Assembly (NCBI GenBank): GCA_026004935.1
Contig: BPKC01000001.1
Location: 1,961,491-2,025,490 of the forward strand
DNA length: 64,000 nt
Direction of reading: 5' to 3'
Source: Rhodothalassiaceae bacterium
GTDB taxonomy: Bacteria; Pseudomonadota; Alphaproteobacteria; Sphingomonadales; Rhodothalassiaceae
The notes beneath the pieces were generated by a model, which saw nothing but the letters and a program-made list of their open reading frames with translations, ran no database searches and had not been told where the DNA came from. This document shows positions 35,200-46,228 of the stretch, piece by piece. A program made the translations under genes and the position numbers. Every line of letters starts with the position of its first letter. Position 1 is the first letter of the stretch.

Positions 35200-38100
35200 A
35201 TGAGCAGACTGCTCGAGCGACTGAACTTCCTGAAGCCCGTGGAGCCCTTCGCAAACGGTCACGGGGTGCTGACCGACGAGCGCCGGGACTGGGAGGACGG
35301 CTACAGGAAGCGCTGGCAGCACGACAAGATCGTGCGCTCGACGCACGGCGTCAACTGCACCGGCTCGTGCTCGTGGAAGATCTATGTCAAGGGCGGGATC
35401 ATCACCTGGGAGACGCAGCAGACCGACTATCCGCGCACGCGTCCCGGCCTGCCGAACCACGAGCCGCGCGGCTGCGCCCGGGGCGCAAGCTACAGCTGGT
35501 ATCTCTATTCCGCCGCCCGGCTGCGCCACCCCCTCGTGCGGCGCGAGCTGATCCAGCTGTGGCGCGAGGCGCGCCAGGAGGGCCGCAAGCCGGTCGAGGC
35601 CTGGGCATCCATCGTGGAGGACCCGGAAAAGCGCGCCTCCTACACGCGCGTGCGCGGGCTCGGCGGCTTCGTGCGCGCAAGCTGGGACGAGGTCGAGGAG
35701 ATCATCGCCGCCGCCAACGCCTACACCATCCGCCGCTACGGCCCGGACCGCATCGTCGGGTTCTCGCCGATCCCGGCGATGTCGATGGTCTCCTATGCCG
35801 CGGGCACGCGCTACCTCTCGCTCCTCGGCGGCGTGTGCATGTCGTTCTACGACTGGTACTGCGACCTGCCGCCGTCCTCGCCCATGACCTGGGGCGAGCA
35901 GACCGACGTGCCCGAGAGTGCGGACTGGTACAATGCGGGTTTCGTGATGCTGTGGGGGTCGAACGTCCCGCAGACGCGCACGCCGGACGCCCATTTCTAC
36001 ACCGAGGCCCGCTATCGCGGCATGAAGACGGTGGTGGTCTCGCCGGACTATTCGGAGGCGGCGAAGTTCGCGGACCTGTGGCTTTCGCCCCGCCAGAGCA
36101 CCGACGCGGCGCTGGCGCTGGCCATGGGCCACGTCATCCTGCGGGAGTCCCACATCGATCGCCGCGTTCCCTACTTCGACGACTACGTCCGTCGCTACAC
36201 CGACCTTCCCATGCTCGTTGAGCTGGAGGACCGTGACGGCCAGCTGGTTCCCGGCCGCCTGCTGCGCGCGAGCGACCTCGAGAACGCGCTCGGCGAAACC
36301 AGCAATCCTGAATGGAAGACGGTCGCCATCGACGAGCTGAGCGGCGAGATCGTCGCCCCGCGGGGCTCGATCGGCTTCCGGTGGGGCGAGAAGGGCAAGT
36401 GGAACCTGGAGGAGAAGGACGGGCGCGGGCGCGACGTGCGTCTCAGGCTGACGCTCGCGGACGAAGGCGCCCATGACGAGCTCGCCGAGGTCGCCTATCC
36501 CTACTTCGGCGCGAACAGCCATCCCGCATTTCCCGGCACCGAGCATCCGGCGGTGCTGACCCGCCGCGTGCCGGCCAGGCGCGTGAAGCTCGCGTCGGGC
36601 GAGACGCGCCTCGTTGCGACCGTCTTCGACCTGCTGGTCGCCAACTACGGCATCGACCGCGGCTTCGGCGGCGAACATGTCGCGCGCAGCTACGACGACG
36701 ACGTCCCCTTCACCCCCGCCTGGGCGGAGCGGATCACCGGCGTGCCGGCCCGCCACATCATCGCGGCCGCGCGCGAACTGGCCCGCACCGCCGAGAAGAC
36801 CGGGGGGCGGTCGATGGTCATCGTCGGTGCGGGACTGAACCACTGGTATCACATGGACATGAACTACCGGGGGATCATCAATCTCCTGGTGCTGACCGGC
36901 TGCGTCGGCCAGTCGGGCGGCGGCTGGGCCCACTATGTGGGGCAGGAGAAGCTCAGGCCGCAGACCGGCTGGCTGCCTCTCGCCTTCGCACTCGACTGGT
37001 CACGCCCGCCGCGCCAGCAGAACTCCACCAGCTTCTGGTACGCGCACACGGATCAGTGGCGCTACGAGACGCTGAAGGTCGAGGACATCCTCTCGCCGCT
37101 CGCCGCCGGCGACCAACGCATGCGCGGTGCCCTGATCGACTTCAACGTCCGCGCCGAGCGCATGGGCTGGCTGCCCAGCAATCCGCAGCTTCAGGCGAAT
37201 CCGCTTGAGGTGGCCAGGCAGGCCCGCGCCGCCGGACGCGACGTCAAGGACTATGTCGTCGAAAAGCTGAAGAGCGGTGAGCTGCGCATGGCCTGCGAGG
37301 ATCCGGACAATCCGGTGAACTGGCCGCGCAATCTGTTCGTCTGGCGCTCCAACCTGCTCGGCTCGTCCGGCAAGGGCCATGAATACTTCCTGCGCCACCT
37401 TCTCGGCACGGCGCACGGCGTGCAGGGCAAGGACCTCGGCGAGCAGGGCCTGGACAAGCCGACCGAGGTCGTCTGGCGGGACGAGGCGCCCGAGGGCAAG
37501 CTTGATCTGCTCGTGACCCTCGATTTCCGGATGTCCACGACCTGCGTCTATTCGGACATCGTGCTTCCCACCGCGAGCTGGTACGAGAAGAACGATCTCA
37601 ACACGTCCGACATGCATCCCTTCATTCATCCGCTGTCGGCGGCGGTGGACCCGGTGTTCGAGTCGCGGTCGGACTGGGAGATCTTCAAGGGCATCGCGAG
37701 ACGCTTCTCCGAGATCGCCCCCGAGGTGCTGGGACGCGAGGAGGACGTGGTGCTGACACCCATTCTCCACGACACGCCCGGCGAGATCGCGCAGCCCTTC
37801 GACGTGAAGGACTGGCGCAAGGGCGAGTGCGATCCCGTTCCCGGCCGCACGATGCCCCAGATCACCGTGGTCGAGCGGGACTACCCGGCGGTATACGCGC
37901 GGTTCACCTCGCTCGGCCCGCTGCTCGACAGGCTGGGCAACGGCGGCAAGGGAATCACCTGGGAGACGGCCGAGGAGGTCGCCTTCCTGAAGGAGCTGAA
38001 CGGCCCGTCGCCCCTGACCGCGCGCCCGCGGATCGAAACCGACATCGACGCCGCCGAGGTGATCCTCGCGCTCGCACCCGAGACGAACGGGGCGGTCGCC

Positions 38101-38934
38101 GTCAGATCCTGGCGGGCGCTCTCCGAGATCACCGGCCGCGACCACACCCATCTCGCACTGCCCCGCGAGGAGGAAAGGCTGCGCTTCCGGGATCTTCAGG
38201 CGCAGCCGCGCAAGATCATCACCTCGCCCATCTGGTCGGGGATCGACTCCGAGGAGGTCTGCTACACGGCGTCCTATACGAATGTTCACGAACTCATCCC
38301 GTGGCGGACCTTGACCGGCCGCCAGCAGCTCTACCAGGACCATGCGTGGATGCGGGCGTTCGGAGAGGCCTTCGTCACCTACCGGCCGCCGATCAACACC
38401 CGCACGGTCGAGCCCATGCTGGCCCGCGCCGAAGGCCGGCCGCACGTCGTGCTCAACTTCATCACGCCGCACCAGAAGTGGGGCATCCACTCCACCTACT
38501 CCGACAATCTTCTGATGCTGACGCTCTCGCGCGGCGGACCCATCGTGTGGATTTCGGAGGAGGATGCCCGCAAGGCCGGCGTCGTCGACAACGACTGGGT
38601 CGAGGTCTTCAACGTCAATGGCGCCCTGGTCGCCCGGGCGGTGGTCTCCCAGCGCATCAAGCCGGGGACGCTGTTCATGTACCACGCGCAGGAAAAGATC
38701 ATCAACGTCCCCGGCTCCCAGATCACCGGCCAGCGCGGAGGCATCCACAACTCGGTCACGCGGGCGGTGCTGAAGCCGACCCACATGATCGGCGGCTACG
38801 CCCAGCAGTCGTGGGGCTTCAACTACTACGGCACCGTGGGATCGAACCGCGACGAATTCATCATCCTGCGCAAGCTCGAGCGCGTCGACTGGCTCGACGG
38901 CGAGGCGCAGGAGGCCCGGGCCGAGGCCGGCTGA
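35200..38934 (+). CDS. narG: Respiratory nitrate reductase, alpha subunit
   Basis: A 1244-residue molybdoenzyme that reduces nitrate to nitrite on the cytoplasmic face of the membrane. The N-terminal FS0 ligands are His49, Cys53, Cys57 and Cys92 (HGVNCTGSCSW and RGCARGASYSWY). The molybdenum-ligand Asp is residue 222 in YDWYCDLPPSSP. These positions equal those in E. coli NarG. The C-terminal TGQRGGIHNSVTRAVLKPTHM cofactor region is intact. No twin-arginine signal is seen, as expected for NarG. Confidence 0.97.
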   Translation: MSRLLERLNFLKPVEPFANGHGVLTDERRDWEDGYRKRWQHDKIVRSTHGVNCTGSCSWKIYVKGGIITWETQQTDYPRTRPGLPNHEPRGCARGASYSWYLYSAARLRHPLVRRELIQLWREARQEGRKPVEAWASIVEDPEKRASYTRVRGLGGFVRASWDEVEEIIAAANAYTIRRYGPDRIVGFSPIPAMSMVSYAAGTRYLSLLGGVCMSFYDWYCDLPPSSPMTWGEQTDVPESADWYNAGFVMLWGSNVPQTRTPDAHFYTEARYRGMKTVVVSPDYSEAAKFADLWLSPRQSTDAALALAMGHVILRESHIDRRVPYFDDYVRRYTDLPMLVELEDRDGQLVPGRLLRASDLENALGETSNPEWKTVAIDELSGEIVAPRGSIGFRWGEKGKWNLEEKDGRGRDVRLRLTLADEGAHDELAEVAYPYFGANSHPAFPGTEHPAVLTRRVPARRVKLASGETRLVATVFDLLVANYGIDRGFGGEHVARSYDDDVPFTPAWAERITGVPARHIIAAARELARTAEKTGGRSMVIVGAGLNHWYHMDMNYRGIINLLVLTGCVGQSGGGWAHYVGQEKLRPQTGWLPLAFALDWSRPPRQQNSTSFWYAHTDQWRYETLKVEDILSPLAAGDQRMRGALIDFNVRAERMGWLPSNPQLQANPLEVARQARAAGRDVKDYVVEKLKSGELRMACEDPDNPVNWPRNLFVWRSNLLGSSGKGHEYFLRHLLGTAHGVQGKDLGEQGLDKPTEVVWRDEAPEGKLDLLVTLDFRMSTTCVYSDIVLPTASWYEKNDLNTSDMHPFIHPLSAAVDPVFESRSDWEIFKGIARRFSEIAPEVLGREEDVVLTPILHDTPGEIAQPFDVKDWRKGECDPVPGRTMPQITVVERDYPAVYARFTSLGPLLDRLGNGGKGITWETAEEVAFLKELNGPSPLTARPRIETDIDAAEVILALAPETNGAVAVRSWRALSEITGRDHTHLALPREEERLRFRDLQAQPRKIITSPIWSGIDSEEVCYTASYTNVHELIPWRTLTGRQQLYQDHAWMRAFGEAFVTYRPPINTRTVEPMLARAEGRPHVVLNFITPHQKWGIHSTYSDNLLMLTLSRGGPIVWISEEDARKAGVVDNDWVEVFNVNGALVARAVVSQRIKPGTLFMYHAQEKIINVPGSQITGQRGGIHNSVTRAVLKPTHMIGGYAQQSWGFNYYGTVGSNRDEFIILRKLERVDWLDGEAQEARAEAG

Positions 38935-38953
38935 TGTGGAAAGGACTCCAGAG

Positions 38954-40495
38954 ATGAAGGTCCGCGCGCAGATCGGAATGGTTCTCAACCTCGACAAGTG
39001 CATCGGCTGCCACACCTGTTCGGTGACCTGCAAGAACGTGTGGACCAGCCGGGAAGGCGTCGAGTACGCCTGGTTCAACAACGTCGAGACGAAACCGGGC
39101 ATCGGCTATCCCAGGGACTGGGAGAACCAGGACCGCTGGAAGGGCGGCTGGGTGCGCGAGCGCAACGGGCGCCTGCGCCCTCGTCAGGGCGGCAGGCTCG
39201 CCGGGCTCGCGAAGATCTTCGCCAACCCGCACCTGCCCGAAATCGACGACTTCTACGAGCCGTTCACCTTCGACTACGCGCATCTTCAGCAGGCCGGGCG
39301 CGAACGGACGATGCCCACGGCGCGGCCGCGCTCCCTCGTCTCGGGCGAACGCATGGCGAAGATCAACTGGGGCCCGAACTGGGAGGAGATCCTCGGCGGC
39401 GAGTTCTCCAAGCGCTCGCAGGACGCCAATTTCGCGGGCATCGAAAAGGAGATCTACGGCGCATTCGAGCGCACCTTCATGATGTATCTGCCGCGGCTGT
39501 GCGAGCACTGCCTCAATCCGACATGCGTGGCGGCCTGTCCCTCGGGCGCGATCTACAAGCGCGAGGAGGACGGGATCGTCCTGATCGATCAGGAAAAATG
39601 CCGGGGCTGGCGGATGTGCGTGTCGGGCTGCCCCTACAAGAAGATCTATTACAACTGGAAGACGGGCAAGTCCGAGAAATGCATCTTCTGCTTTCCCCGC
39701 ATCGAGGCCGGAGAGCCGACCGTCTGCTCCGAGACCTGCGTCGGCCGGATCCGCTACCTCGGCGTGCTGCTCTATGACGCAGACCGGATCGCGGAAGCGG
39801 CGGCGGTGGCCGACGAGAAGGACCTTTACGAGGCGCAGCTGTCCATCTTCCTTGATCCGGAGGACCCCGAGGTGATCGCCGCCGCGCGTCGCGAAGGCAT
39901 CCCGGAGGCGTGGCTGGAGGCGGCACGGCGCTCGCCCGTATACAGGATGGCGGTGGACTGGCGGATCGCCTTTCCGCTGCATCCCGAATACCGGACCCTG
40001 CCGATGGTCTGGTACGTGCCGCCGCTTTCGCCGATCCAGGGCCCTGCGCACACCGGCCTCATCGACGGCGACGAGGCGATCCCCGACGTGCATGCGCTCA
40101 AGATTCCGGTCCGCTACCTCGCGAACATGCTGACCGCGGGCAAGGAAGAGCCGATCGTCACGGCGCTCGAGCGCATGTTCGCCCTGCGCGCCTGGATGCG
40201 CGGGCGCGAGATCGAGGGTGAGTGCGACCCCGCGCTGCTCGAGCGGGTCGGTCTGACGGAGGCGCAGGTCGAGGAGATGTACCGGATCCTCGCGATCGCG
40301 GATTACGAGGACCGTTTCGTCATCCCCACCAGCCACCGCGAACATGCCGAGGACGCCTACCAGCTGCGCGGCGGCTGCGGCTTCAGTTTCGGGCGGGGCT
40401 GCTTCGGCTGCAACCCCTATGCGGCGGAGCGCAAGCCGAAGGAGCTGCACCTGTTCGCCACCAACCGTCCGCGCGCAAAGGAGGCCCGGTCATGA
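38954..40495 (+). CDS. narH: Respiratory nitrate reductase, beta subunit
   Basis: A 513-residue iron-sulphur protein passing electrons from NarI to NarG. The first Cys cluster is CIGCHTCSVTCKN near the N-terminus; later groups are CEHCLNPTCVAACPSG, CRGWRMCVSGCPY, where Trp replaces a Cys as in the [3Fe-4S] site of NarH, and CIFCFPRIEAGEPTVC. The ATG at 38954 has AAGGA upstream; a GTG 18 bases earlier is less likely. Its stop overlaps the narJ start. Confidence 0.97.
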   Translation: MKVRAQIGMVLNLDKCIGCHTCSVTCKNVWTSREGVEYAWFNNVETKPGIGYPRDWENQDRWKGGWVRERNGRLRPRQGGRLAGLAKIFANPHLPEIDDFYEPFTFDYAHLQQAGRERTMPTARPRSLVSGERMAKINWGPNWEEILGGEFSKRSQDANFAGIEKEIYGAFERTFMMYLPRLCEHCLNPTCVAACPSGAIYKREEDGIVLIDQEKCRGWRMCVSGCPYKKIYYNWKTGKSEKCIFCFPRIEAGEPTVCSETCVGRIRYLGVLLYDADRIAEAAAVADEKDLYEAQLSIFLDPEDPEVIAAARREGIPEAWLEAARRSPVYRMAVDWRIAFPLHPEYRTLPMVWYVPPLSPIQGPAHTGLIDGDEAIPDVHALKIPVRYLANMLTAGKEEPIVTALERMFALRAWMRGREIEGECDPALLERVGLTEAQVEEMYRILAIADYEDRFVIPTSHREHAEDAYQLRGGCGFSFGRGCFGCNPYAAERKPKELHLFATNRPRAKEARS

Positions 40496-41175
40496 CCGAA
40501 AGCAAGCAGCCGACCCTGCAGGATCCCGCGCTCAAGGCTCTCTCCCTCCTGCTCTGCTACCCGGATGCGCAGATGCGCGCGGCGCTGGGGGAAGTGCGCG
40601 CCGTCCTCGCCGCCGATCCGCGGCTCAAGGGGCGGCTGGCGGCGGATCTGCTGCGTCTCGTCGATATGCTCAGGCAGCGCGAGCAGCTCGATTGCGAAGA
40701 GGAATACGTGCGGCTGTTCGACCGGTCGCGCGCGCTCAGTCTCGATCTCTTCGAGCATGTGCACGGCGAGGCGCGGGACCGCGGCCAGGCCATGGTGGAC
40801 CTTTTGGCGCTGTATGAACGGCACGGGTTCGCGCCGGCGACGCGGGAGCTCCCTGACCACCTGCCCGTGTTCCTGGAGTTTCTTGCGCTGCGCCCGCGCG
40901 ATGAGGCGCGCGACCTTCTCTTGCAGACGACCCACATCCTGGGCGCGCTGGCCGATCGCCTGGCGGAACGGAAAAGCCCCTATGCGGCGGTCTTCCAGGC
41001 ACTCGTGGCGATCGCGGGCGGGCGGATCGCCATGCCCGAACTTGCGACCGCCGACGCTCCCGATCCCGGCGATCTCGCCGCACTGGATCGCGAGTGGGAG
41101 GAGCAACCGGTGACCTTCGGCACCGGCGGCTGTGCCGCAAGCGGCCTGCCGCGCGCTGCAGGAACCCCGGGCTGA
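40492..41175 (+). CDS. narJ: Nitrate reductase assembly chaperone
   Basis: A 227-residue cytoplasmic chaperone of the TorD/NarJ family that inserts the molybdenum cofactor into NarG. The helical core includes KALSLLLCYPDAQM near the start, and the signature YVRLFDRSRALSLDLFEHVHGEARDRGQAM. The ATG overlaps the narH stop (ATGA). The C-terminal tail after residue 190 is of low complexity, as usual. Confidence 0.93.
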   Translation: MTESKQPTLQDPALKALSLLLCYPDAQMRAALGEVRAVLAADPRLKGRLAADLLRLVDMLRQREQLDCEEEYVRLFDRSRALSLDLFEHVHGEARDRGQAMVDLLALYERHGFAPATRELPDHLPVFLEFLALRPRDEARDLLLQTTHILGALADRLAERKSPYAAVFQALVAIAGGRIAMPELATADAPDPGDLAALDREWEEQPVTFGTGGCAASGLPRAAGTPG

Positions 41176-41205
41176 CCCGGCAGGACAGGCGTAAGGAACG
41201 GAACC

Positions 41206-41904
41206 ATGAGTGCGCACATCTTCGACGGCTTCTTCTTCGGAATCTATCCCTACATTGCACTCAGCGTGCTGATCCTGGGATCGATCCTGCGCTACGACTG
41301 CGCGCCCTACTCCTGGCGGTCCGGCTCGAGCCAATTGCTGCGCCGCCGCCAGCTCATCGCCGGATCGGTGCTGTTCCACGCCGGCGTGCTGGTGGTCTTC
41401 ATCGGCCACCTCGTCGGCCTGCTGACGCCGATCCGGGTGTTCGAGTTCATCGACATCAGCCATGGCGCAAAACAGATCATGGCGATCGTGGTGGGCGGCG
41501 TGGCGGGAGCCCTGGCCTTCCTCGGCGCCACTCTGCTGCTTCACCGCAGGCTGTTCGACCCCCGCATCCGCCGGACGTCGAGCTTCGGCGACATCGCCAT
41601 TCTCGTGCTGCTCTGGCTGCAGCTCGCACTGGGGCTTGGCACGATACCCGTCTCGGCTCAGCATCTCGATGGCGGGGAGATGCTGCGGTTCATGGCCTGG
41701 GCCCAGGGCATCTTCACCTTCCGCACGGACGCCTGGACCCTGGTGCAGGACGCGCACTGGGTGTTCAAGGCGCATCTCATCCTCGGGCTGACGATCTTTC
41801 TCGTCTTCCCGTTCACGCGCCTCGTGCACATGCTTTCTGCGCCGCTGCGCTATCTCTGGCGCCGCGGGTGGCAGATCGTGCGCACGCGCCACGCCCTGGG
41901 CTGA
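41206..41904 (+). CDS. narI: Respiratory nitrate reductase, gamma subunit (cytochrome b)
   Basis: A 232-residue membrane subunit that oxidises quinol through two b hemes. Five helices are visible. Heme-ligand His residues lie in GSVLFHAGVLVVFIGHLVGLL and in HWVFKAHLILGLTIFLVFPFTRLVHML. It completes narGHJI. No narX/narL-type regulator and no other nitrate or nitrite reductase genes follow; the next gene is convergent. Confidence 0.95.
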   Translation: MSAHIFDGFFFGIYPYIALSVLILGSILRYDCAPYSWRSGSSQLLRRRQLIAGSVLFHAGVLVVFIGHLVGLLTPIRVFEFIDISHGAKQIMAIVVGGVAGALAFLGATLLLHRRLFDPRIRRTSSFGDIAILVLLWLQLALGLGTIPVSAQHLDGGEMLRFMAWAQGIFTFRTDAWTLVQDAHWVFKAHLILGLTIFLVFPFTRLVHMLSAPLRYLWRRGWQIVRTRHALG

Positions 41905-41994
41905 TACGGGCGCGCCGCGCGAGGCCGGGGAACCCGTGGGCACCCCTCTACCCGACGCGGGCGGGAGGAATGCCCGTGCCGCGGGCCGGGCGAT

Positions 41995-42303
41995 TCAGAC
42001 GGCGGCTTCCTCCGCCAGCAGAAGGGTGACCTTGCCGGCGGCGAAATTGGCCACATCCTTGCCGGTCGCCCGGAACTCGGGGGTCGCGGCCGCGGCCTCG
42101 AAGGCGGCGCGGTCCTTGAAGTGCATCTCGGCGACCAGAAAGAAGCGCGGCCGGCCGCCCATCGGATCGCCCACCACGCGGTTGACCACGAGGCGCTCGA
42201 GTCCCGGCACTTTGCGCACGAGCGGGGTGTGGACCTCGCGATAGTATTTGAGAAACGCCTCCTCGTCGTCGGGGTGGTCGTAGAGCACGATCAGCTTGAA
42301 CAT
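41995..42303 (-). CDS. EthD-family small protein
   Basis: A 102-residue protein of the dimeric alpha/beta-barrel superfamily. The start FKLIVLYDHPDDEEAFLKYY and HTPLVRKVPGLE are the EthD pattern, and the later GRPRFFLVAEMHFKD strand fits. Members are found with degradation gene clusters, with unclear roles. It lies 50 bases after the paaE stop and is probably the last gene of the phenylacetate operon. Confidence 0.8.
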   Translation of the reverse strand: MFKLIVLYDHPDDEEAFLKYYREVHTPLVRKVPGLERLVVNRVVGDPMGGRPRFFLVAEMHFKDRAAFEAAAATPEFRATGKDVANFAAGKVTLLLAEEAAV

Positions 42304-42353
42304 CCGTCTCCTCCCTTGCCTCAGCCGGACCGCCCGGCACGGCCAGCGGCCCG

Positions 42354-43430
42354 CTATTCGTCGAAGCTGATGGCAAGCTTCTCGCTCGTGGGCACCGCCT
42401 GGCAGGTGAGGATGTAGCCCTTCTTCACCTCGGCCTCCTCCAGCCCGTAGTTGATCGCCATCTCGGCGCTGCCTTCAAGCACCTTCGCGCGGCAGGTGGT
42501 GCACACGCCGCCCCGGCAGGAGAACGGCGCCTCGATCCCGGCCGCCTCCAGCACCTCCAGGATCGTGCCCTGACCCGGCTCGAAGGCCACCTCGCGGGTG
42601 ACCCCGTCGAGACGCACGGTGATCGTCGCCTTCGCCGCCCGATCCTTCTCCCGCTCGCGGGCGGCGGCCGCGATGCGCAGCGCCTCCTCGGAGGTGAGGA
42701 AGCGCTCGCTGTGAAGGCGCTCGGCGGGCAGCCCCTGATCCTTCAGCACGGCGCCGACGGTATCGATCATGTCGCCGGGCCCGCAGACATAGACGGCGTC
42801 CATCTCCTCGACCGGCAGCAGGCGGGCGGTGATGGTGCGGACCTTCTCCGCATCCAGCCGGCCGTTCATGAAGGCGATCTCCTGCTCCTCGCGCGAGAAG
42901 AAGGGATGCAGCGCGAAGCGGTCCATGTAACGGTTCTTCAGATCGAACAGCTCCTTGTGGAAGATCATCGTCTCGCGCGTGCGGTTGCCGTAAAACAGCG
43001 TGAACCGGCTTTGCGGCTCATGGCGCAAGACGGCCTTCAGGATCGCCATCACCGGCGTGATCCCGCTTCCCGCCACGAAGGCGACGTGATGGCGCCGGGC
43101 CGCGGGGTCGGGCTCGACGACGAAGTGGCCGACCGGCGGCATCACCTCCAGCACGTCGCCGGCCTTGAGCTTGCGGTTGGCGAAGGTGGAAAAGCGCCCG
43201 CCCGGCACCTCGCGCACGACGACGGCGGGATCGCCCTCCTCCGGCAGGGTGCAGATGGAGTAGGTGCGCCGCAGCTCCTCGCCGTCGACGACGGCGCGGA
43301 TGCCCAGATGCTGGCCCGGCTTGTGGCGGAAGATCGCCTTCAGCTCCTCCGGCACCGCAAAGCGGATCAGCACGGCATCCTCGGCCGCCTTCTCGAGAGA
43401 TGCGACGGTCAGCGGATGATACTTGCGCAT
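42354..43430 (-). CDS. paaE: Phenylacetyl-CoA epoxidase reductase subunit
   Basis: A 358-residue NADPH-dependent flavoprotein supplying electrons to the PaaABC epoxidase. A ferredoxin-reductase FAD domain spans about residues 1-105 (RRTYSICTLP), an NAD(P) domain about 110-225 (VAFVAGSGITPVMAILKAVL), and a plant-type [2Fe-2S] domain about 265-358 with FSCRGGVCTTCRAKV and LTCQAVP. The length and order match PaaE. Confidence 0.94.
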   Translation of the reverse strand: MRKYHPLTVASLEKAAEDAVLIRFAVPEELKAIFRHKPGQHLGIRAVVDGEELRRTYSICTLPEEGDPAVVVREVPGGRFSTFANRKLKAGDVLEVMPPVGHFVVEPDPAARRHHVAFVAGSGITPVMAILKAVLRHEPQSRFTLFYGNRTRETMIFHKELFDLKNRYMDRFALHPFFSREEQEIAFMNGRLDAEKVRTITARLLPVEEMDAVYVCGPGDMIDTVGAVLKDQGLPAERLHSERFLTSEEALRIAAAAREREKDRAAKATITVRLDGVTREVAFEPGQGTILEVLEAAGIEAPFSCRGGVCTTCRAKVLEGSAEMAINYGLEEAEVKKGYILTCQAVPTSEKLAISFDE

Positions 43431-43523
43431 GAGCGTTTCTCCCGGATCGGGAAAGCCGGCCGCCTCAGCCCGCGGACACCAGGATATCGGGGCGGTCCGT
43501 CTCTTTCCCGCGCATTCTTTCCA

Positions 43524-44042
43524 TCAGTGACATTTGAAATGCTCGAAGGGCTCGAGGCAGGAAAGACAGCGCCTCAGGGCCTTGCAGGGCGTGGAGCCGA
43601 AGGCGCTCACGAGCTCGGTCTGCTCCGAGCCGCAGCGCGGACAGGCCACCGGCGCATCCGCGCGCTCCTTCAGCGCGGGCGGCGCGATGCCGTATTCCGC
43701 AAGCTTGCGCCGGCCCTCCTCGCTGATCCAGTCGGTCGACCAGGGCGGCGAGAGCTCGTAGCGCACCCGCACCGGCCGGATTCCCGCCTCATCCAGGGCT
43801 TCCTCCACCAGCCGGCGGATGACGTCGGTGGCCGGACAGCCCGTGTAGGTGGGTGACAGCACCACCTCGATCACGCCGTCCGCACCCTGCTCCACCCGGC
43901 GCAGCATGCCGAGATCGACGATCGAGACCACGGGGATTTCCGGGTCCATGACGGTCTCGAGCACGGCCCGCACCCGCGCGGCCGCATCGCCGGCCGCGGC
44001 CGCCGCCTTGCCTCCCGTTCCGGTTCCCGTCGCGGCAGCCAT
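43524..44042 (-). CDS. paaD: Phenylacetyl-CoA epoxidase accessory subunit PaaD
   Basis: About 172 residues. The N-terminal DUF59/MIP18 domain includes VMDPEIPVVSIVDLGMLR and the metal-binding LSPTYTGCPATDVI. A C-terminal zinc-like cluster follows with CPRCGSEQTELVSAFGST and CLSCLEPFEHFKCH. It is thought to mature the metal centre of the epoxidase. I chose the ATG at 44042 because GGAGGA precedes it; a GTG at 44084 overlapping paaC would add 14 residues. Confidence 0.93.
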   Translation of the reverse strand: MAAATGTGTGGKAAAAAGDAAARVRAVLETVMDPEIPVVSIVDLGMLRRVEQGADGVIEVVLSPTYTGCPATDVIRRLVEEALDEAGIRPVRVRYELSPPWSTDWISEEGRRKLAEYGIAPPALKERADAPVACPRCGSEQTELVSAFGSTPCKALRRCLSCLEPFEHFKCH

Positions 44043-44077
44043 GACGATGTCCTCCGGCCCGGCCTTGCCGGCCGCCC

Positions 44078-44866
44078 CTACCACTCGAGCCCCGGATAGG
44101 CCCGCTGCAGGAACTGCAGCTCGGCCAGCAGATGGCCCAGATGCTCGCCGTGATGGCCGATGCGGCCGCCGGTGATCATCTGCTTCGGCTGCGGCGGGGT
44201 GACGCCGGCCTCCTTAAAGGTGGCGCCGACCTCCTCCTCCCACGCCGCCTTCAGCCCCGAGGCGAGCGGCGCAAATCCCGCCGCCTCGAGCCGCGTGGTG
44301 AGCTCGTCGTCCACGAACATCTCGCCGGTAAAGCGCCAGAGGCGATCCAGCGCCGCCTGCAGCCGCCGGTGACTTTCCTCGGTGCCGTCGCCGAGCCTCA
44401 GCACCCAGGAATGCGCGAACTTCACATGGTAGCGGACTTCGGGAAGCACCTTGGCGGCGATCTCCGCAAACGCCGGCTCCGGCGCGCGCGCAAGCCCCTC
44501 GACGAGAAGCCGGTGATAGACGGAATAGAGATAGTGCCGCAGCACCGTATAGGCCCAGTCGTGGTTCGGCTGCTCGACGATGAGAAGATTGGTGAAATCC
44601 AGCACGTCGCGCAGATAGGCGAGCTTGTCGGCGTCACGCCCGCGGCCCTCGAGGCGGGCGGCGAGATCGAGCCACAGCTGCGCCTCGCCGATGAGATCGA
44701 GGGCGAGATTGCTGACCGCCATCTCGAGCTCCAGCGCCGGCGCATGGCCCACCCATTCCGAGTAGCGCTGCCCGAGCACCAGCGCGTCATCACCCAGCCG
44801 CATGGCCAGGGCGGCGAGATCGGCCGTCTCGGGCTTCGCCAGTTTTTCCGCTGCTGCCGTGGCCAT
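44078..44866 (-). CDS. paaC: Phenylacetyl-CoA epoxidase structural subunit PaaC
   Basis: A 262-residue ferritin-like protein forming the stable PaaA-PaaC heterodimer. Features are LGDDALVLGQRYSEWVGHAP near the start, VEQPNHDWAYTVLRHYLYS, and KFAHSWVLRLGDGTEESHRR. It starts with an ATG overlapping the paaB stop by one base. PaaC does not carry the full catalytic iron set of PaaA. Confidence 0.94.
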   Translation of the reverse strand: MATAAAEKLAKPETADLAALAMRLGDDALVLGQRYSEWVGHAPALELEMAVSNLALDLIGEAQLWLDLAARLEGRGRDADKLAYLRDVLDFTNLLIVEQPNHDWAYTVLRHYLYSVYHRLLVEGLARAPEPAFAEIAAKVLPEVRYHVKFAHSWVLRLGDGTEESHRRLQAALDRLWRFTGEMFVDDELTTRLEAAGFAPLASGLKAAWEEEVGATFKEAGVTPPQPKQMITGGRIGHHGEHLGHLLAELQFLQRAYPGLEW

Positions 44867-45153
44867 CAGATGTTCTCCACGCCTTCGGGGATCTTGTAGA
44901 AGGTCGGATGCCGGTAGATCTTGTCCTTCGCCGGCTCGAAGAGGGCATCCGCCTCGTCCGGGTCGGAGGCCGTGATCGCCTTCGACGGCACCGCCCAGAT
45001 GCTCACCCCCTCGTTGCGGCGGGTGTAGATGTCGCGTGCCACCTCGATCGCCATCTCGGGATCGGCGGCATGCACCGAGCCCACATGCCGGTGCGCCAGC
45101 CCGCGGGCCGTGCGGATGAAGATCTCGTAGAGTTCCCAGTCGTCGCGTGACAT
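44866..45153 (-). CDS. paaB: Phenylacetyl-CoA epoxidase subunit PaaB
   Basis: A 95-residue small subunit needed for the active epoxidase complex. The pattern WELYEIFIRTARGLAHRHVG followed by HAADPEMAIEVARDIYTRR is the PaaB signature. The ATG at 45153 is 28 bases after the paaA stop. Confidence 0.95.
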   Translation of the reverse strand: MSRDDWELYEIFIRTARGLAHRHVGSVHAADPEMAIEVARDIYTRRNEGVSIWAVPSKAITASDPDEADALFEPAKDKIYRHPTFYKIPEGVENI

Positions 45154-45181
45154 GGCCTTGCTCTCCCTGTTTGCGTGACCG

Positions 45182-46186
<1,005 letters not shown>

Positions 46187-46228
46187 CGCGCTCGCTCCTT
46201 TCCTGGTGCCGGCGTCCCGGCGCCCGAT

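Noticed and set aside
42304-42353. Terminator between paaE and the EthD-like gene
   Set aside because: No inverted repeat or T-run is seen; the short gap favours one transcript.
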